DNA from: Oceanospirillaceae bacterium
GTDB lineage: Bacteria; Pseudomonadota; Gammaproteobacteria; Pseudomonadales; Oceanobacteraceae
NCBI GenBank assembly: GCA_024234265.1
Contig: JACKOM010000002.1
Location: 186,001-250,000, forward strand
Length of the DNA: 64,000 bases
Reading direction: 5' to 3'
Shown: positions 51,889 to 60,989 of the stretch, in pieces
How the letters are laid out: every line of letters starts with the position of its first letter
Position numbering within the stretch: position 1 is the first letter of the stretch
The notes under the pieces: model-generated
What the model was told of the DNA's origin: nothing
The model's input: the letters and a program-made list of their open reading frames with translations, nothing else
The model's database searches: none
Made by a program: the position numbers and the translations under genes

Positions 51889-52892
51889 TGGGCTGCGCCG
51901 CCTTGGTTGTGGCGCAGCAAATCCATTTTTTGCATGATCTTACGGGCTTTACGCAGCTTGTCCTGGTATTCCGGATTATCCGGTAATAAAACCAGGGCTT
52001 GTTGCCAGAGGCTGACCGCTTTGGGCATATCGCCCATGCGGTAAAAGATTTCTGCCTGTTTATCATATTGCAGGCAGGATGCGGCAATCAGGTTATCCGC
52101 TTCGCGTAATTTATTTTCTCCGGCGGGCGTGCTGAAACCCGCATTGCGGATTTTATTCTGCAGCTCCCGTACCCGTTCAAACTGCTGATTTTCCATGGCG
52201 TCACCTAACTCTGCGAGCAGGCCAAAATAACGCTGGCTGCGTACGGAATTATTGTGTGCGCTGATATCGCCGGCGAGGCTTATGGCGCCCGGTGTAAAAC
52301 GTATTTGCGGATTAAGAGCGAGGGCTGTCTGGTAACAGGCCTCGAGGCTTTCATAATCATTTTCTGATTTGGATTGCAGAGCCAAATCCAACAGGGTTTC
52401 AGCCAGGTTATCCTGCTCCCGCGAGCGCACCCAGCTGTCGAAATAAAATGCATTGCTGGGGTAGGTGGTTTGTTTTTCAAAGGCGAGGTCAGCTTCCTTG
52501 GCCAGTTCCAGCTCCGCTTTAGCAAGGGTCAGACGTATCTGATTCTGGCGGCTGAGGGTGCTGATTTTCTGCTGCACACTGCTTTCGAGTTGCAACAGGC
52601 GACCCGGCTCAGGTAACAGGGTTTTATTTTGCTCACATAAATAAAGCGCTTTGCCCCAGTACTGATTATTCATTTCAGTTTTGATGTTGCGTATCAGTTC
52701 AGCTTCATAAGCATTGGCTTCACGCAGCAGCGCATTGCGTGCTGAGTTATTTTCAGGGTCAGTATTGTCGAGAATTTCCAGGGCGGATTTGTAATCGTGC
52801 TGTGCAACAAAGCTGTTAATGGATGCCTGTTGCAGAAAACCATGCTGGCTGCAGCCCTGTAACAACACCATTAAACACAGAATTTTACGCAT
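51885..52892 (-). CDS. TPR-repeat lipoprotein
   Basis: 335 residues from ATG 52892. Signal peptide MRKILCLMVLLQGCSQ with lipobox LLQGC. TPR-like helices at the N-terminus (SFVAQHDYKSALEILD), the middle (NDYESLEACYQTALALNPQIRF) and the C-terminus (MGDMPKAVSLWQQALVLLPDNPEYQDKL). Overlaps the end of the cyclase gene, so they are co-transcribed. Function unknown; possibly an accessory of the membrane cyclase. Confidence 0.65.
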   Translation of the reverse strand: MRKILCLMVLLQGCSQHGFLQQASINSFVAQHDYKSALEILDNTDPENNSARNALLREANAYEAELIRNIKTEMNNQYWGKALYLCEQNKTLLPEPGRLLQLESSVQQKISTLSRQNQIRLTLAKAELELAKEADLAFEKQTTYPSNAFYFDSWVRSREQDNLAETLLDLALQSKSENDYESLEACYQTALALNPQIRFTPGAISLAGDISAHNNSVRSQRYFGLLAELGDAMENQQFERVRELQNKIRNAGFSTPAGENKLREADNLIAASCLQYDKQAEIFYRMGDMPKAVSLWQQALVLLPDNPEYQDKLRKARKIMQKMDLLRHNQGGAAH

Positions 52893-54339
52893 GGTTTTGC
52901 AGCTCAACTAATTCGTTTTCCTGCTGGCGCAGCAGGCGGTTAAATTTCGCCGCAAGGTAACTGACGTTATAGGTGACGATAGGTTCGCGTTTGCCTTTGA
53001 TTTTCACTATTTGTGCATCTTCAACGACCAGCATGTTATGGCAGGAGCTGTGTTGAAAAATCGCATCACTGATCAGTAATTTTGCAGGCTCGGCGATGCT
53101 GCATAAGCGCGATGCCACGTTAATCGTGTCGCCAACCACTGTGACTTCCATCCGGTCTGCACTGCCGATACTGCCGGCGAGCATACTGCCGCAATGTAAA
53201 CCCAGGCGGAATGATAATACCGGCAGGTTTTGCAGGCGGCGGCGTTTATTCATATCGTCGGTCAGACGAATAAATAATTGCGCCGCACACACCGCGTTGA
53301 TGGCATGTTTGTGATCTTCTTTGGTGGCGCCAAAAGTGACCATGGCACCGTCGCCGATAAATTTATCCACCGCGCCGCGATAGGCATGGGCGCACTGGTG
53401 AATTAAAAAATAATACTGATTGAGCAGGCTGGCGATTTGCTGCGGGCTGTTGTTTTCGCATAGCTCGGTAAAGCCCACCATGTCGACAAATAAAATAGAG
53501 GCATCCACCTGGCGCAGTGGCCGGCGCGGATGGGCGAGGTCGGCGAGAATATCTTTGGCAATATCCCGCGGCATATATTGGCCAAGGGTTTGCGCAATGG
53601 ATTCTTTTTCTTTTAAGCCGGTAATCATGTCTGAGAAGGCATGTACCAGGTCTCCCACTTCATCATTGCCTGCCGATGGCAGGTCGATGTCGAGCTTACC
53701 GGCGGCAACATTACGGCTGGCACTTTGTAATGCATGGATTGGCGCTGTGATGCGTCTTGCCAGCATGGCACTGATAAACAGCAGCAGTACAAAAATAACA
53801 CTCACTAAAATCGCGAGCATCTGGATGCTGCGTTCAATGGAGCGGGAAATATAGGTTTTATCCAGATAGATATACACGTCACCGGCAATCACATCATGGA
53901 ACTGAATCGGATTCTGGTAGCGGCTGACATCGCGTAAATCCTGTATGCCGCTGAACTGTGCCGAGGCGAGTAATTCATGCAGATGGTTGAATACATCGAT
54001 GCGTACCACATTGGGATTTTTCTCAATCAGGCTGTTGATAACGCCGTTGAGGCCGAGCATGTCATCGCTCATGACAAAATCCGCCACAGACTGGGAGGTC
54101 TGGCTGGCGATTGCCTCGCCGAAGGTGTCGGTCTGGTGGTGCAATAATTCCTGCAGACTGGTGTGCAGGGACGACCACAGCACAATAAGGGCTGTGAACA
54201 GAATGATGCTGATGGAGAGTGTTACCTGCCAGAAGACGGGGAACCGGATACCTTTTTTCTGCACGTCGGGGTCGCTGCTAAATGATGGCGCAAGGTTATC
54301 ACGCCCTCTGGTGCGCTTCAGTGCATATATCACAAACAT
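52885..54339 (-). CDS. membrane class III adenylate/guanylate cyclase with HAMP
   Basis: 484 residues from ATG 54339 (AAGG upstream), six bases after the previous stop. TM near 36-58, periplasmic sensor of about 115 residues, TM near 175-198 and HAMP. Cyclase domain: ASILFVDMVGFTEL (first metal Asp), VDKFIGDGAMVTFG (second metal Asp), GLHCGSMLAGSIGSADRMEVTVVGDTINVASRL (nucleotide and catalytic Asn/Arg). Makes cAMP, or less likely cGMP, in response to an envelope signal. Confidence 0.85.
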   Translation of the reverse strand: MFVIYALKRTRGRDNLAPSFSSDPDVQKKGIRFPVFWQVTLSISIILFTALIVLWSSLHTSLQELLHHQTDTFGEAIASQTSQSVADFVMSDDMLGLNGVINSLIEKNPNVVRIDVFNHLHELLASAQFSGIQDLRDVSRYQNPIQFHDVIAGDVYIYLDKTYISRSIERSIQMLAILVSVIFVLLLFISAMLARRITAPIHALQSASRNVAAGKLDIDLPSAGNDEVGDLVHAFSDMITGLKEKESIAQTLGQYMPRDIAKDILADLAHPRRPLRQVDASILFVDMVGFTELCENNSPQQIASLLNQYYFLIHQCAHAYRGAVDKFIGDGAMVTFGATKEDHKHAINAVCAAQLFIRLTDDMNKRRRLQNLPVLSFRLGLHCGSMLAGSIGSADRMEVTVVGDTINVASRLCSIAEPAKLLISDAIFQHSSCHNMLVVEDAQIVKIKGKREPIVTYNVSYLAAKFNRLLRQQENELVELQNHA

Positions 54340-54344
54340 ATGCC

Positions 54345-54788
54345 TTATGGCGTGATTGGTGGAAACAGGGCTTTGTTGTCGGTGGGCGGTGTTTCGCAAT
54401 AACGTTTGAGTTGTTGCATGAGTATGCCCCAGCGGGTGTTGCTGCCGGCAAAACCTGCGGTATCCGTATGCCAGCCCATGTGTTTCAGGCTGACCTCGCA
54501 GCTGTGGGCTTCGCTGCCGCTGATTTCAAACCAGATTTCTGTGCCTTCCCATTCCTGCGGGCCATGCTCACATACCCAATAGATGCGCTGGTAGGGCAGC
54601 AGTTTTTTGGCGCGCAGCGCCAGGGCGGGTTGGCTGGCGTCAAATTCCAAACGGCACAGTGCGCCCTCTTCGTGGGGGCAGTCCGCCACCTGACTCCACC
54701 ACTGGTTGAGGTGGCTGTTACTGGTCAGGGCCTGATAGATGCGCGGTGCATCGGCATTGATGCGGATTTGATGAAGACAGTCAGCCAT
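54345..54788 (-). CDS. SRPBCC/AHSA1-like protein
   Basis: 147 residues from ATG 54788, which has AAAGGAG upstream. START-like fold: HQIRINADAPRIYQALTSNSHLNQWWSQV at the N-terminus, RIYWVCEHGPQEWEGTEIWFEI in the middle and a long C-terminal helix GILMQQLKRYCETP. Such proteins bind small hydrophobic ligands or act as Hsp90-activator-like modules. First gene of a probable operon with the cyclase and the TPR lipoprotein. Confidence 0.7.
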   Translation of the reverse strand: MADCLHQIRINADAPRIYQALTSNSHLNQWWSQVADCPHEEGALCRLEFDASQPALALRAKKLLPYQRIYWVCEHGPQEWEGTEIWFEISGSEAHSCEVSLKHMGWHTDTAGFAGSNTRWGILMQQLKRYCETPPTDNKALFPPITP

Positions 54789-54887
54789 AAAATGCTCCTT
54801 TGTCCGACAAAACTGTGCAAAAAACACAGGCTTGGGCTAGGGTTTTCCCGTGGACATTAAATGCACTATTCAGTAGAATGCCCGGTT

Positions 54888-54968
54888 AAATCGCAATCGT
54901 GCATCAAGCACGCCAAGTCTTTTAAAAGGCGGGATGGAGTCCAGGCTCCCTTCCGCTTTTTTACGACC
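54888..54968 (+). promoter_or_regulatory. carA leader with attenuator-like hairpins
   Basis: A small hairpin CGTGC-ATCAA-GCACG near 54898-54912 precedes GCGGGATGGAG...CTCCCTTCCGC followed by TTTTTT at about 54930-54963. A terminator inside the leader of carA suggests attenuation by arginine or pyrimidines; no leader peptide was identified. Confidence 0.5.
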
Positions 54969-54997
54969 ATCAAATGCAATGTCACGAGGAACTAGCA

Positions 54998-56131
54998 TTG
55001 TCCAAGTCAGCCATTCTTGCGCTCGAAGACGGCAGCATTTTCAAAGGTACAGCCATTGGTGCTGAAGGCCAGTCAGTCGGCGAGGTAGTGTTTAACACCT
55101 CCATGACCGGTTACCAGGAAATCCTGACAGACCCATCCTATTGCCGTCAGATTGTAACCCTTACTTATCCCCATGTTGGCAGCTACGGCACCAACGAAGA
55201 AGACGCAGAATGCGATCGTATCTGGGCTGCCGGCCTTGTTATCCGTGATCTGCCCCTGCTGGCCAGCAACTTCCGCAGCCAGGAATCCTTAGGTGATTAC
55301 CTCAAGTCGCGCAATATCCTCGGTATTGCCGACATCGACACCCGTCGTCTGACCCGTATCCTGCGTGAAAAAGGCAGCCTGAGCGGCTGCATCATGGCCG
55401 GTGACGATATCAGCGAAGAAAAAGCCCTGGCTGCTGCCCGTGGTTTTGAAGGTCTGAAAGGCATGGATCTGGCGAAAGTGGTCAGCTCTGAAAAAGCCTA
55501 TAAATGGAACATGGGCAGCTGGTCCCGCACTGAAGGTTTCCAACCGCTGAAAGAAGCCAAGTTCAAAGTAGTGGCTTACGACTACGGCGTTAAATACAAC
55601 ATCCTGCGCATGCTGGTGGATCGTGGCTGTGATCTGACCGTAGTGCCTGCACAAACCCCGGCCGCTGAAGTGCTGGCCATGAATCCGGACGGTATCTTCC
55701 TGTCCAACGGCCCTGGCGATCCGGAGCCATGTGATTATGCCATCAGTGCGATTAAGTCTTTCCTCGAGACCGATATCCCTGTGTTCGGCATTTGCCTTGG
55801 CCACCAGTTACTGGCCCTAGCCAGCGGTGCCAAAACCGTCAAAATGAAACACGGTCACCACGGTGGTAACCACCCGGTACAAAACGTTGAAAACGGCACT
55901 GTAATGATCACTGCCCAGAACCACGGTTTTGCTGCGGACGAAGCAACCCTGCCTGCCAACCTGAAAGTGACCCACAAGTCCCTGTTCGATGGCACCCTGC
56001 AAGGTATTCACCGTACCGACAAACCGGCGTTCAGCTTCCAGGGTCACCCTGAAGCCAGCCCAGGCCCGCACGATGCCGCGCCTTTGTTTGATCATTTCAT
56101 CGAATTAATGGTCGCCCGTAAGGCCAAATAA
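54998..56131 (+). CDS. carA: carbamoyl-phosphate synthase small chain
   Basis: 377 residues from TTG 54998, reading (M)SKSAILALEDGSIFKG, with GAGG eight bases upstream; P. aeruginosa CarA has about 378 residues and a matching N-terminus. An ATG at 54974 would add eight unrelated residues. Glutamine amidotransferase triad: FGICLGHQLLAL (Cys), and the His/Glu of FQGHPEASPG. Supplies ammonia to CarB for arginine and pyrimidine synthesis. Confidence 0.95.
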   Translation: MSKSAILALEDGSIFKGTAIGAEGQSVGEVVFNTSMTGYQEILTDPSYCRQIVTLTYPHVGSYGTNEEDAECDRIWAAGLVIRDLPLLASNFRSQESLGDYLKSRNILGIADIDTRRLTRILREKGSLSGCIMAGDDISEEKALAAARGFEGLKGMDLAKVVSSEKAYKWNMGSWSRTEGFQPLKEAKFKVVAYDYGVKYNILRMLVDRGCDLTVVPAQTPAAEVLAMNPDGIFLSNGPGDPEPCDYAISAIKSFLETDIPVFGICLGHQLLALASGAKTVKMKHGHHGGNHPVQNVENGTVMITAQNHGFAADEATLPANLKVTHKSLFDGTLQGIHRTDKPAFSFQGHPEASPGPHDAAPLFDHFIELMVARKAK

Positions 56132-56151
56132 GCAGGAATTTGAGGTAGACA

Positions 56152-59100
56152 ATGCCAAAACGTACAGACATAAAAAGCATCCTGATTATCGGCGCGGGCC
56201 CTATCGTGATCGGTCAGGCCTGTGAGTTCGACTACTCAGGTGCGCAGGCGTGTAAAGCTCTGCGTGAAGAGGGTTACCGCGTTATTCTGGTGAACTCCAA
56301 CCCTGCAACCATCATGACTGACCCAGCCATGGCTGATGCAACGTACATCGAGCCAATCACCTGGGAATGTGTTGCCAAAATCATTGAAAAAGAACGTCCT
56401 GATGCCTTGCTGCCTACCATGGGTGGCCAGACCGCGCTGAACTGCGCGCTGGCTCTGGAAGCAAACGGCGTGCTGGAAAAATTCGGTGTGGAAATGATCG
56501 GCGCCAACGCTGATACCATCGATAAAGCCGAAGATCGTTCCCGTTTTGATAAAGCCATGCGCAAAATCGGCCTGGAATGCCCACGTGCCGGTATCGCCCA
56601 TAGCATGGAAGAAGCACGTGAAGTGCAAAAAGAATTAGGCTTCCCGTGCATTATCCGCCCTTCATTTACCATGGGTGGTTCAGGTGGCGGTATTGCTTAC
56701 AACAAAGAAGAATTTGAAGAAATCTGTCAGCGTGGTCTGGATTTATCCCCAACCAAAGAACTGCTGATCGACGAATCCCTGATCGGCTGGAAAGAGTACG
56801 AAATGGAAGTTGTGCGTGATAAAAACGACAACTGCATTATCGTGTGCTCCATCGAAAACTTCGATGCCATGGGTGTGCATACCGGTGACTCCATCACTGT
56901 TGCGCCAGCCCAGACCCTGACCGACAAAGAATATCAGATCATGCGTAACGCCTCCCTGGCGGTACTGCGTGAAATCGGCGTGGAAACCGGTGGTTCCAAC
57001 GTACAGTTTGGTCTGAATCCAAAAGACGGTCGCATGGTGGTTATCGAAATGAACCCCCGTGTATCCCGTTCTTCTGCACTGGCTTCAAAAGCAACCGGTT
57101 TCCCGATTGCTAAAATCGCCGCCAAACTGGCCGTGGGTTACACACTGGATGAACTGCAGAACGACATCACAGGTGGCCGTACCCCTGCGTCTTTCGAGCC
57201 GTCTATCGATTACGTGGTTACTAAAATCCCGCGTTTCACATTTGAAAAATTCCCTAAAGCCGATGGCCGTCTGACCACCCAGATGAAGTCTGTGGGTGAG
57301 GTAATGGCAATTGGCCGTACATTCCAGGAATCTATGCAGAAAGCCCTGCGTGGTCTGGAAGTCGGTTCCTGTGGTTTTGATCCGAAAGTGGATCTGAACG
57401 ATGCAGAAGCCAAAGACAAAATTATCTCTGAACTGAAAACCCCGGGCGCTGACCGCGTGTGGTACGTAGGTGATGCATTCCGTGCCGGTATGAGCATGGA
57501 GCAGGTTTACCAGTACTCCCACATTGACCCATGGTTCCTGGTGCAGATCGAAGATCTGATCAAATCTGAGCAGCAGGTTGCGCAGATGGGTTTGAAAGAT
57601 CTGGATGCCGACACCCTGTTCAAGCTGAAGCGTAAAGGTTTCTCTGATATCCGCCTGGCAAACCTGCTGGGCATTAAAGAAACCATGGTGCGTAAACACC
57701 GTCACGGCCTGGGCATTCACCCTGTGTACAAGCGTGTTGACACCTGTGCGGCGGAGTTCGCAACCGATACCGCCTACATGTACTCCACCTATGAAGAAGA
57801 GTGTGAGTCCAATCCGTCTGCACGTGAAAAAATCATCGTGCTGGGTGGTGGCCCGAACCGTATCGGTCAGGGTATCGAGTTCGATTATTGCTGTGTGCAC
57901 GCAGCATTTGCTGCGAAAGAAGAAGGTTACGAAGCCATCATGGTTAACTGTAACCCTGAAACCGTATCCACTGACTACGACACTTCCGACCGTCTGTATT
58001 TCGAGCCAGTAACCCTGGAAGACGTGCTGGAAATCGTGCTGAAAGAAAAACCAAAAGGTGTGATTGTGCAGTACGGCGGTCAGACCCCGCTGAAACTGGC
58101 CAATGCCCTCGAAGCGGCCGGTGTACCTGTTATCGGTACCAGCCCGGAAGCGATTGACCGCGCTGAAGACCGTGAGCGTTTCCAGCAGATGATCCAGCGT
58201 CTGAACCTGACCCAGCCGAAAAACGCGACTGTGACCAGTGTTGAGCAGGCGGTAGTGAAGGCCACTGAAATCGGTTATCCGGTGGTGGTGCGTCCATCCT
58301 ACGTACTGGGTGGCCGTGCGATGGAAATCGTACACAGTGAAGATTCCCTGCGTCGTTACATGCGTGAGGCTGTGCAGGTTTCCAACGACTCCCCTGTATT
58401 GCTGGATTACTTCCTGAATTCCGCAATTGAAGTGGATATCGATGCCGTTTGTGACGGTAAAGAAGTCGTGATCGGCGCCATCATGCAGCACATTGAGCAG
58501 GCGGGTATTCACTCCGGTGACTCCGCATGTTCCCTGCCACCTTACAGCCTGCCAGCTAAAGTGCAGGATGAAATGCGCGAGATGGTCAAACAGATGGCCC
58601 TTGAGCTGGGTGTGGTTGGTCTGATGAACGTGCAGCTGGCCTATCAGGACGGCATCATTTACGTGATTGAAGTGAACCCGCGTGCTTCCCGTACCGTGCC
58701 GTTTGTATCCAAGTGCATCGGTACTTCCCTAGCGGCGATTGCTGCCAAGGTGATGATGGGTAAATCCCTTGCGGAACTAGGTTTCACCTCTGAAATCATT
58801 CCAAAACACTTCTCCGTGAAAGAAGCGGTATTCCCGTTCAATAAATTCCCGGGTGTTGACCCGATTCTCGGCCCGGAAATGAAATCCACCGGTGAAGTGA
58901 TGGGCGCTGGTGCTACCTTCGGCGAAGCTTATTACAAAGCTCAGCTGGGTGCCGGCGAGCGTCTGCCTACCGAAGGTCAGGTATTTATTTCCGTGCGTGA
59001 AGCCGATAAACCCGGCGTGGTTGCGGTAGCAAAAGGTCTGGTTGAGTTGGGCTTCAAACTGGTGGCTACTGGCGGTACTGCCCGTATCATCCGTGATGCT

Positions 59101-59370
59101 GGTATTGATGTGACCCGTGTGAATAAAGTGACCGAAGGTCGCCCGCACATTGTGGACATGATCAAAAACGAAGAAATTAAGCTGATCGTTAACACCACTG
59201 ATGGTGTGCAGGCGATTTCTGACTCTGCTTCTATCCGCCGCAGTGCCCTGCAGCACAAGGTGTATTACACCACTACTCTGGCCGGTGCTGAGGCTGTGGT
59301 AAGCGGTCTGCAGTCAGAAAAGCTCAAGACTGTACGCCGTCTGCAGGATATTCACGCAGGTGTTGAATAA
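56152..59370 (+). CDS. carB: carbamoyl-phosphate synthase large chain
   Basis: 1072 residues, normal length. Two homologous ATP-grasp halves (SILIIGAGPIVIGQACEFDYSG and IIVLGGGPNRIGQGIEFDYC) and a C-terminal MGS-type allosteric domain (KLVATGGTARIIRDAGI) that binds UMP and ornithine in E. coli. Twenty bases after carA. Stop overlaps the greA ATG by one base. Confidence 0.98.
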   Translation: MPKRTDIKSILIIGAGPIVIGQACEFDYSGAQACKALREEGYRVILVNSNPATIMTDPAMADATYIEPITWECVAKIIEKERPDALLPTMGGQTALNCALALEANGVLEKFGVEMIGANADTIDKAEDRSRFDKAMRKIGLECPRAGIAHSMEEAREVQKELGFPCIIRPSFTMGGSGGGIAYNKEEFEEICQRGLDLSPTKELLIDESLIGWKEYEMEVVRDKNDNCIIVCSIENFDAMGVHTGDSITVAPAQTLTDKEYQIMRNASLAVLREIGVETGGSNVQFGLNPKDGRMVVIEMNPRVSRSSALASKATGFPIAKIAAKLAVGYTLDELQNDITGGRTPASFEPSIDYVVTKIPRFTFEKFPKADGRLTTQMKSVGEVMAIGRTFQESMQKALRGLEVGSCGFDPKVDLNDAEAKDKIISELKTPGADRVWYVGDAFRAGMSMEQVYQYSHIDPWFLVQIEDLIKSEQQVAQMGLKDLDADTLFKLKRKGFSDIRLANLLGIKETMVRKHRHGLGIHPVYKRVDTCAAEFATDTAYMYSTYEEECESNPSAREKIIVLGGGPNRIGQGIEFDYCCVHAAFAAKEEGYEAIMVNCNPETVSTDYDTSDRLYFEPVTLEDVLEIVLKEKPKGVIVQYGGQTPLKLANALEAAGVPVIGTSPEAIDRAEDRERFQQMIQRLNLTQPKNATVTSVEQAVVKATEIGYPVVVRPSYVLGGRAMEIVHSEDSLRRYMREAVQVSNDSPVLLDYFLNSAIEVDIDAVCDGKEVVIGAIMQHIEQAGIHSGDSACSLPPYSLPAKVQDEMREMVKQMALELGVVGLMNVQLAYQDGIIYVIEVNPRASRTVPFVSKCIGTSLAAIAAKVMMGKSLAELGFTSEIIPKHFSVKEAVFPFNKFPGVDPILGPEMKSTGEVMGAGATFGEAYYKAQLGAGERLPTEGQVFISVREADKPGVVAVAKGLVELGFKLVATGGTARIIRDAGIDVTRVNKVTEGRPHIVDMIKNEEIKLIVNTTDGVQAISDSASIRRSALQHKVYYTTTLAGAEAVVSGLQSEKLKTVRRLQDIHAGVE

Positions 59371-59846
59371 TGCAGAAAATACCAATGACAGTCGCAGGGG
59401 AAAAAGCCCTGCGTGAAGAGCTGGAACGCCTCAAGAAAGATGATCGCCCGCGCATCATCAAGGCTATTCAGGAGGCCCGTGAACACGGTGACCTGAAAGA
59501 AAACGCTGAATACCATGCTGCCCGCGAGCAGCAGGGTTTCATCGAAGGCCGTATTCAGGATATCGAATCCAAACTGGCGTTTGCCCAGGTGGTGGATGTC
59601 ACCAAACTGCCAAACAACGGCAAGGTGATTTTTGGCACTACGGTAACCCTGCTGAATACAGATACCGAAGAAACTGTTACCTACAAGCTGGTGGGTGAGG
59701 ATGAAGCGGTAGTGCGTGAGAACAAAATCTCCGTGGGCTCGCCCATTGCCCGTGCACTGATCGGCAAGTCCGAAGGTGACGTGGTGGTTGTGCAGGTACC
59801 AAGTGGCGCTGTTGAATATGAAATCGATCTGGTGGAATACATCTGA
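59370..59846 (+). CDS. greA: transcription elongation factor GreA
   Basis: 158 residues. N-terminal coiled coil with the acidic tip DLKENAEYHAAREQQGFIEGRI that enters the RNA polymerase channel to stimulate transcript cleavage, and the C-terminal FKBP-like domain (ISVGSPIARALIGKSEGDVVVV). Overlaps carB by one base (taATG). Confidence 0.97.
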   Translation: MQKIPMTVAGEKALREELERLKKDDRPRIIKAIQEAREHGDLKENAEYHAAREQQGFIEGRIQDIESKLAFAQVVDVTKLPNNGKVIFGTTVTLLNTDTEETVTYKLVGEDEAVVRENKISVGSPIARALIGKSEGDVVVVQVPSGAVEYEIDLVEYI

Positions 59847-59866
59847 TCTGAGTGTTCTGCACCCAT

Positions 59867-59894
59867 AAAAAAAGCCGCTGATGCGGCTTTTTTT
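59867..59894. terminator. bidirectional terminator between greA and yhbY
   Basis: AAAAAAAGCCGC, loop TGAT, GCGGCTTTTTTT, near-identical in design to the one at 39080-39107. Confidence 0.95.
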
Positions 59895-59912
59895 ATGTCT
59901 GAAACCCGTGAA

Positions 59913-60215
59913 TTAGCGTAACAGATTGGATTTTTTAGGGTCGGGTTTCTGCGCTTTGCGGAAAAACAGGCCGATGTTGCCAATGGATTGCACCAGCTCC
60001 GCACGCATGCGTTTGGCGGTTTCCTGCAGCAGTTCCGCTTTCAGTTCGCGGTCACCAACGGAGTATTTCACTTTGATCAGCTCGTGATCTTCCAGTGCGC
60101 GGTCGATTTCCATGAGCACGTTTTCGGATAAACCATTACCCGCCACAATCACCACAGGGTTTAAGTCGTGGCCAATGGTGCGCAGTGCTTTTTTGCGTTC
60201 CTGAGATAATGCCAT
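59913..60215 (-). CDS. yhbY: CRM-domain ribosome-assembly RNA-binding protein YhbY
   Basis: 100 residues. CRM fold with the conserved GNGLSENVLMEIDRALEDHELIKVK and the basic strand-helix start SQERKKALRTIGHDLNPVV. Binds pre-50S particles in E. coli. Divergent from rlmE, the usual arrangement. Confidence 0.92.
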   Translation of the reverse strand: MALSQERKKALRTIGHDLNPVVIVAGNGLSENVLMEIDRALEDHELIKVKYSVGDRELKAELLQETAKRMRAELVQSIGNIGLFFRKAQKPDPKKSNLLR

Positions 60216-60285
60216 TACGGCTATGCCCTCAAATCGGTTGTAAACTGGTATTATACCTTACCTTCACACGTTGACCCCAGTAATT

Positions 60286-60909
60286 ATGGCAAGATCCAAA
60301 TCCAGCGGTAACTGGTTACGCGAGCACTTCGATGATCAGTACGTTAAACAATCCAAAATCGACGGTTACCGTACCCGTGCAAGTTATAAATTACTCGAGC
60401 TGAATGAAAAAGACAGACTGTTCCGTCAGGGTATGACAGTGGTCGATCTTGGTTCTGCACCGGGCGGTTGGTCGCAGGTTGCAGTGCAGCTTGTGGGTGA
60501 CAACGGCACGGTTGTGGCCTCGGATATTCTGCCGATGAACCCGATTGCCGGTGTGAGTTTTATTCAGGGTGACTTTACCGAGCAGGAAGTTTACGACCGT
60601 ATCATAGAAACCATGGCAGGGCGTTTGGCAGACCTTGTAATCTCAGATATGGCCCCCAATATGAGCGGAATGGCGGCAATGGACCAGCCTGCAGCAATGT
60701 ATCTGGTGGAGCTGGCATTTGATCTGGCCCGTCAGACATTAAAGCCGGGTGGCGATTTTGTGGCTAAAGTATTCCATGGGGAAGGGTTCGACGAGTACGT
60801 GCAGAACCTGAAAACCAGTTTTACTAAGGTAACCAGTCGCAAGCCTGATGCATCCCGTTCCCGTTCCCGCGAGGTTTATATCGTGGCGAAGGGATTCAAA
60901 GGGGCGTAG
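60286..60909 (+). CDS. rlmE: 23S rRNA (U2552-2'-O) methyltransferase
   Basis: 207 residues from ATG 60286 (MARSKSSGNWLREHFDDQYV); a TTG at 60271 is also in frame but unneeded. SAM-binding VVDLGSAPGGWSQ and the K-D-K-E residues in YKLLELNEKDRLF, DLVISDMAPNMSG, and FVAKVFHGEGFDEYV. Heat-shock-linked late 50S maturation enzyme. Followed by ftsH, as in E. coli. Confidence 0.95.
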   Translation: MARSKSSGNWLREHFDDQYVKQSKIDGYRTRASYKLLELNEKDRLFRQGMTVVDLGSAPGGWSQVAVQLVGDNGTVVASDILPMNPIAGVSFIQGDFTEQEVYDRIIETMAGRLADLVISDMAPNMSGMAAMDQPAAMYLVELAFDLARQTLKPGGDFVAKVFHGEGFDEYVQNLKTSFTKVTSRKPDASRSRSREVYIVAKGFKGA

Positions 60910-60989
60910 CCAGAGGCAGACAACTGTAGTACTGTTTTCAGCCTGCAACGTATATACACATTGAGTTCCCAGAGGCGGACCAAACCAAG

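Noticed and set aside
57085..58512. 475-codon ORF antisense to carB
   Set aside because: Shadow frame of the biased carB codon usage; His/Phe/Thr-rich translation with no recognisable motif.
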